Positions 6,476 to 8,141 of a DNA stretch of 8,141 bases are shown piece after piece. Made by a program: the position numbers and the translations under genes. Position 1 is the stretch's first letter; every line of letters begins with the position of its first letter. Location: the NCBI GenBank assembly GCA_029005335.1, contig JAQXFT010000112.1, positions 1 through 8,141 of the forward strand, given 5' to 3'. The notes beneath the pieces were generated by a model. The model was not told the origin of the DNA. It saw nothing but the letters and a program-made list of their open reading frames with translations, and searched no databases. This DNA comes from Oscillospiraceae bacterium (GTDB lineage: Bacteria > Bacillota > Clostridia > Oscillospirales > Ruminococcaceae).

Positions 6476-7546
6476 TTAATATTCCTGACTTGCTAATTTT
6501 TCAGCCTGGTCGGCAGTAGCGAGAGCATCAAATACTTCATCAAGGTTTCCGTTCAATAAGTCCTCAAGTCTGTATATAGTGAGATTAATTCTGTGGTCAG
6601 TAAATCTTCCCTGAGGATAATTATAAGTCCTTATACGTTCGGAGCGGTCACCTGTGCCGACCTGCATTTTTCTTTCGGAGGCAATTTTTTCGTTCTGTTC
6701 CCTGAGCATACCCTCATATATACGTGAACGCAGAACCTTCATAGCCTTATCCTTGTTTTTATGCTGACTTCTTTCGTCCTGACATTCAACGACAATTCCG
6801 GTAGGGATATGAGTAATTCTTACAGCGGATTCAGTTTTGTTGATATGCTGACCGCCTGCACCGCTTGCTCTGAAATAATCTATAGACAAATCGGTGGGAT
6901 TTATTTCAAGCTCAACCTCATCAGCCTCGACGAGAACGGCGACTGTAACTGTAGAAGTATGGATTCTTCCCTGAGATTCAGTTTCGGGAACTCTCTGGAC
7001 TCTGTGGACACCGCTTTCATATTTAAGTCGTGAGTATGCACCCTCACCCTCTATAGAAAAGCTTATTTCCTTGAATCCGCCCAGCTCAGTCGGACTTGCA
7101 CTGAGAATTTCCTGTTTCCAGCCTTTTGATTCCGCATACATAGTATACATTCTGTAGAGTGAATTTGCGAAAAGTGAAGCTTCCTCACCGCCAGCACCTC
7201 CACGGATTTCGATAATAACGTTTTTATCATCATTAGGGTCTTTAGGCAGAAGCAATATTTTAAGTTCATCAGTACAGGAATCCATTTTAGCTTTTGATTC
7301 ATCATATTCAGCCTGAGCCATTTCTCTGAAATCCCTGTCATCACTTGAATCAAGAATATCCTTTGCTTCATCGAAGTTTTCCTGAGCCTGTTTATATTCC
7401 CTGAATTTTTCGATTATAGGAGACATATTTTTAAATTCACGCATAAGCTGAGTATACAGCTTGTTATCAGAAATAATATCCGGTTCAGAGAGCTTCCGGC
7501 TTATTTCCTCGTATTTCTGTTCCATAAGGCTTAACTTTTCAAACAT
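6476..7546 (-). CDS. prfA: Peptide chain release factor 1 (RF1)
   Basis: RF1 reads UAA and UAG in the ribosomal A site and triggers peptide release. The 356-residue product is full length. An N-terminal coiled-coil domain (about 1-105) is followed by IEIRGGAGGEEA. The stop-codon discriminating P-x-T tripeptide appears as Pro187-Glu-Thr189 inside HRVQRVPETESQGRIHTS; the PET form is common in Firmicutes RF1 and separates it from RF2, which has SPF. The universal Gly-Gly-Gln at 231-233 in ASGAGGQHINKTES contacts the peptidyl-transferase centre. QDERSQHKNK and GDRSERIRTYNYPQGR follow, as in RF1. AAGGAG (plus-strand 7554-7559) sits 7 bases before the ATG, a strong start. It opens the prfA - tsaC - coaE - aminopeptidase run; prmC, which methylates the GGQ glutamine and often follows prfA, is absent here. 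Confidence 0.98.
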   Translation of the reverse strand: MFEKLSLMEQKYEEISRKLSEPDIISDNKLYTQLMREFKNMSPIIEKFREYKQAQENFDEAKDILDSSDDRDFREMAQAEYDESKAKMDSCTDELKILLLPKDPNDDKNVIIEIRGGAGGEEASLFANSLYRMYTMYAESKGWKQEILSASPTELGGFKEISFSIEGEGAYSRLKYESGVHRVQRVPETESQGRIHTSTVTVAVLVEADEVELEINPTDLSIDYFRASGAGGQHINKTESAVRITHIPTGIVVECQDERSQHKNKDKAMKVLRSRIYEGMLREQNEKIASERKMQVGTGDRSERIRTYNYPQGRFTDHRINLTIYRLEDLLNGNLDEVFDALATADQAEKLASQEY

Positions 7547-7596
7547 AAAAAAACTCCTTTAAAAAAAATAATATCTGGTTTATGAGAGGTGAAAAG

Positions 7597-7785
7597 CTAA
7601 CCCTCACCGTCACGGATAATCTGTCTGATATTTTTTTCTATTTTGTTACGTGGAATCATAAATTCATGTGAACATTTCAGGCATTTTAATCTGAAATCCA
7701 TTCCGGCACGTATGACATAAAATTCATTTGAACCGCAGGGGTGATTTTTTTTCATTTTCAGAATATCTCCTGCTCTTACGTCCAT
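7597..7785 (-). CDS. DUF951 family small protein
   Basis: This is a 62-residue protein of the DUF951 family, found in Firmicutes and of unknown function. Family features are seen in order: an N-terminal GDILKMKKNHPCGSNEF segment (6-22), VIRAGMDFRLKCLKC (24-38) and MIPRNKIEK (43-51). Cys17 with Cys35/Cys38 suggests a small zinc-binding or SH3-like fold, but this is inference. I chose ATG 7785 because AAGGAG (plus-strand 7796-7801) lies 10 bases upstream and homologues begin at this point. A longer frame from 7839 would translate a hairpin and is unlikely. It lies 50 bases upstream of prfA with no clear terminator between, so it may be the first gene of that transcript. There is no signal peptide or membrane helix. 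Confidence 0.88.
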   Translation of the reverse strand: MDVRAGDILKMKKNHPCGSNEFYVIRAGMDFRLKCLKCSHEFMIPRNKIEKNIRQIIRDGEG

Positions 7786-7795
7786 ATAAAGAAAG

Positions 7796-7801
7796 CTCCT
7801 T
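7796..7801 (-). promoter_or_regulatory. Ribosome binding site deciding the DUF951 start
   Basis: On the minus strand AAGGAG stands 10 bases before ATG 7785. It lies inside the longer alternative reading frame that would begin at 7839, and so argues for the shorter 62-residue product. Confidence 0.7.
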
Positions 7802-7817
7802 TCGCAGAAATATTTTC

Positions 7818-7837
7818 GGGCGAACTTCAGTTCGCCC
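7818..7837 (-). terminator. Hairpin, probable terminator of the right-edge gene
   Basis: GGGCGAAC pairs perfectly with GTTCGCCC around a four-base loop (TTCA on plus, TGAA on minus). On the minus strand it begins 16 bases after the stop of the gene at 7854, the usual place for a terminator. What follows is GAAAATATTTC, a poor U-tract; on the plus strand ATTTTAAG follows, which is slightly better. It could instead be a structured leader of the DUF951 mRNA, ending 16 bases before that gene's ribosome site. Confidence 0.55.
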
Positions 7838-7853
7838 ATTTTAAGAAGGTATT

Positions 7854-8141
7854 TTATTTTCCTCTGTCGGAATTGGAAGTATATTTATCCGGAAAAACTT
7901 TAGTTTTGGGTATACAAACGTATGGATAATTTTCTCTGTTGAATTCTATTATTTCAGGGAGGTGGTTAAAAATAAATTGCTGAGCCTCTGTGGTATACAC
8001 TAATTTATTTCTGTTTAAGAATATTCCTAACCTGCGACCTTCTTCAGTCGGCAATTTTGTAGATGTATCGTTAGGGTTCTGACAGAAAAGTATGTTTTTT
8101 GAAATAAGCCAGTCTCGTACGGAAGCGATACTCAGGGGAGC
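7854..8141 (-). CDS. Unidentified protein, C-terminal part (5' end outside window)
   Basis: An open frame runs from the right edge to TAA at 7854-7856, giving 95 residues with no internal stop. A TTG at 8054 could be read as a start, but the frame continues upstream without a stop and with protein-like composition (APLSIASVRDWLISKNILFC), so I treat it as the tail of a longer gene. The fragment has a segment resembling a small winged-helix or C-terminal helical domain: DWLISKNILF, then KLPTEEGRRLGIFLNRNKLVYTTEAQ in two parts, then QQFIFNHLPEIIEF. After it comes a tail rich in Pro, Lys and Tyr. I do not recognise the family and no catalytic motif is visible. The hairpin at 7818-7837 probably ends its transcript. 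That it is coding is likely; its function is unknown. Confidence 0.65.
   Translation of the reverse strand, partial: APLSIASVRDWLISKNILFCQNPNDTSTKLPTEEGRRLGIFLNRNKLVYTTEAQQFIFNHLPEIIEFNRENYPYVCIPKTKVFPDKYTSNSDRGK

Noticed and set aside
7560..7596. Possible promoter for prfA, with TATTAT as -10 and TTTTCA as -35
   Set aside because: The AT-rich stretch makes a -10 match likely by chance, and the -35 match is poor (4 of 6, 16-base spacer). Not enough to call.
7584..7612. Short inverted repeat GGTGA/TCACC at the end of the DUF951 gene as a terminator
   Set aside because: Only five pairs, overlapping the stop codon and with no U-tract directly after it on the minus strand.
7786..7839. Longer DUF951 start 18 codons upstream
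   Set aside because: The added residues translate half of a perfect hairpin and the ribosome site itself, and homologues start at the internal Met.

Overview
The window reads as ordinary chromosome of a low-GC Gram-positive bacterium of class Clostridia, probably an Oscillospiraceae/Ruminococcus-type organism. The evidence is AT-rich coding sequence, strong AGGAGG-type ribosome sites, ribosomal protein L27 made with a cleavable N-terminal extension together with its protease Prp, a Mini-III RNase, a DUF951 protein and an M18 aminopeptidase. The class-level call is fairly firm; the genus is a guess.

Left half, plus strand (1-3399): the 3' end of rplU (L21), then prp, rpmA (L27), an intrinsic terminator, obg, mrnC (Mini-ribonuclease III) and a YebC-family gene. 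Every product acts on the ribosome or on its maturation. L21 and L27 are 50S proteins, Prp trims L27, Obg is a late 50S assembly GTPase, Mini-III matures 23S rRNA ends, and YebC-family proteins are linked to translation and transcription control. A second strong terminator at 3407-3437 closes this unit.

Right half, minus strand (3437-8141): reading from the right, there is the 3' end of an unrecognised gene, a hairpin, a small DUF951 gene, and then a tight run prfA (RF1) - tsaC/sua5-type t6A synthase - coaE - M18 aminopeptidase. This run meets the left-hand unit tail to tail at the shared terminator. RF1 and the t6A enzyme continue the translation theme; CoaE makes coenzyme A and the aminopeptidase recycles peptides.

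Coding density is very high and no gap exceeds about 80 bases. I saw no tRNA, rRNA, CRISPR, insertion sequence or phage structural gene. I did not find a clearly novel system. The points most worth a second look are the L27 processing pair, the terminator between rpmA and obg, the placement of mrnC and yebC behind obg, the absence of prmC between prfA and tsaC, and the unidentified gene at the right edge.
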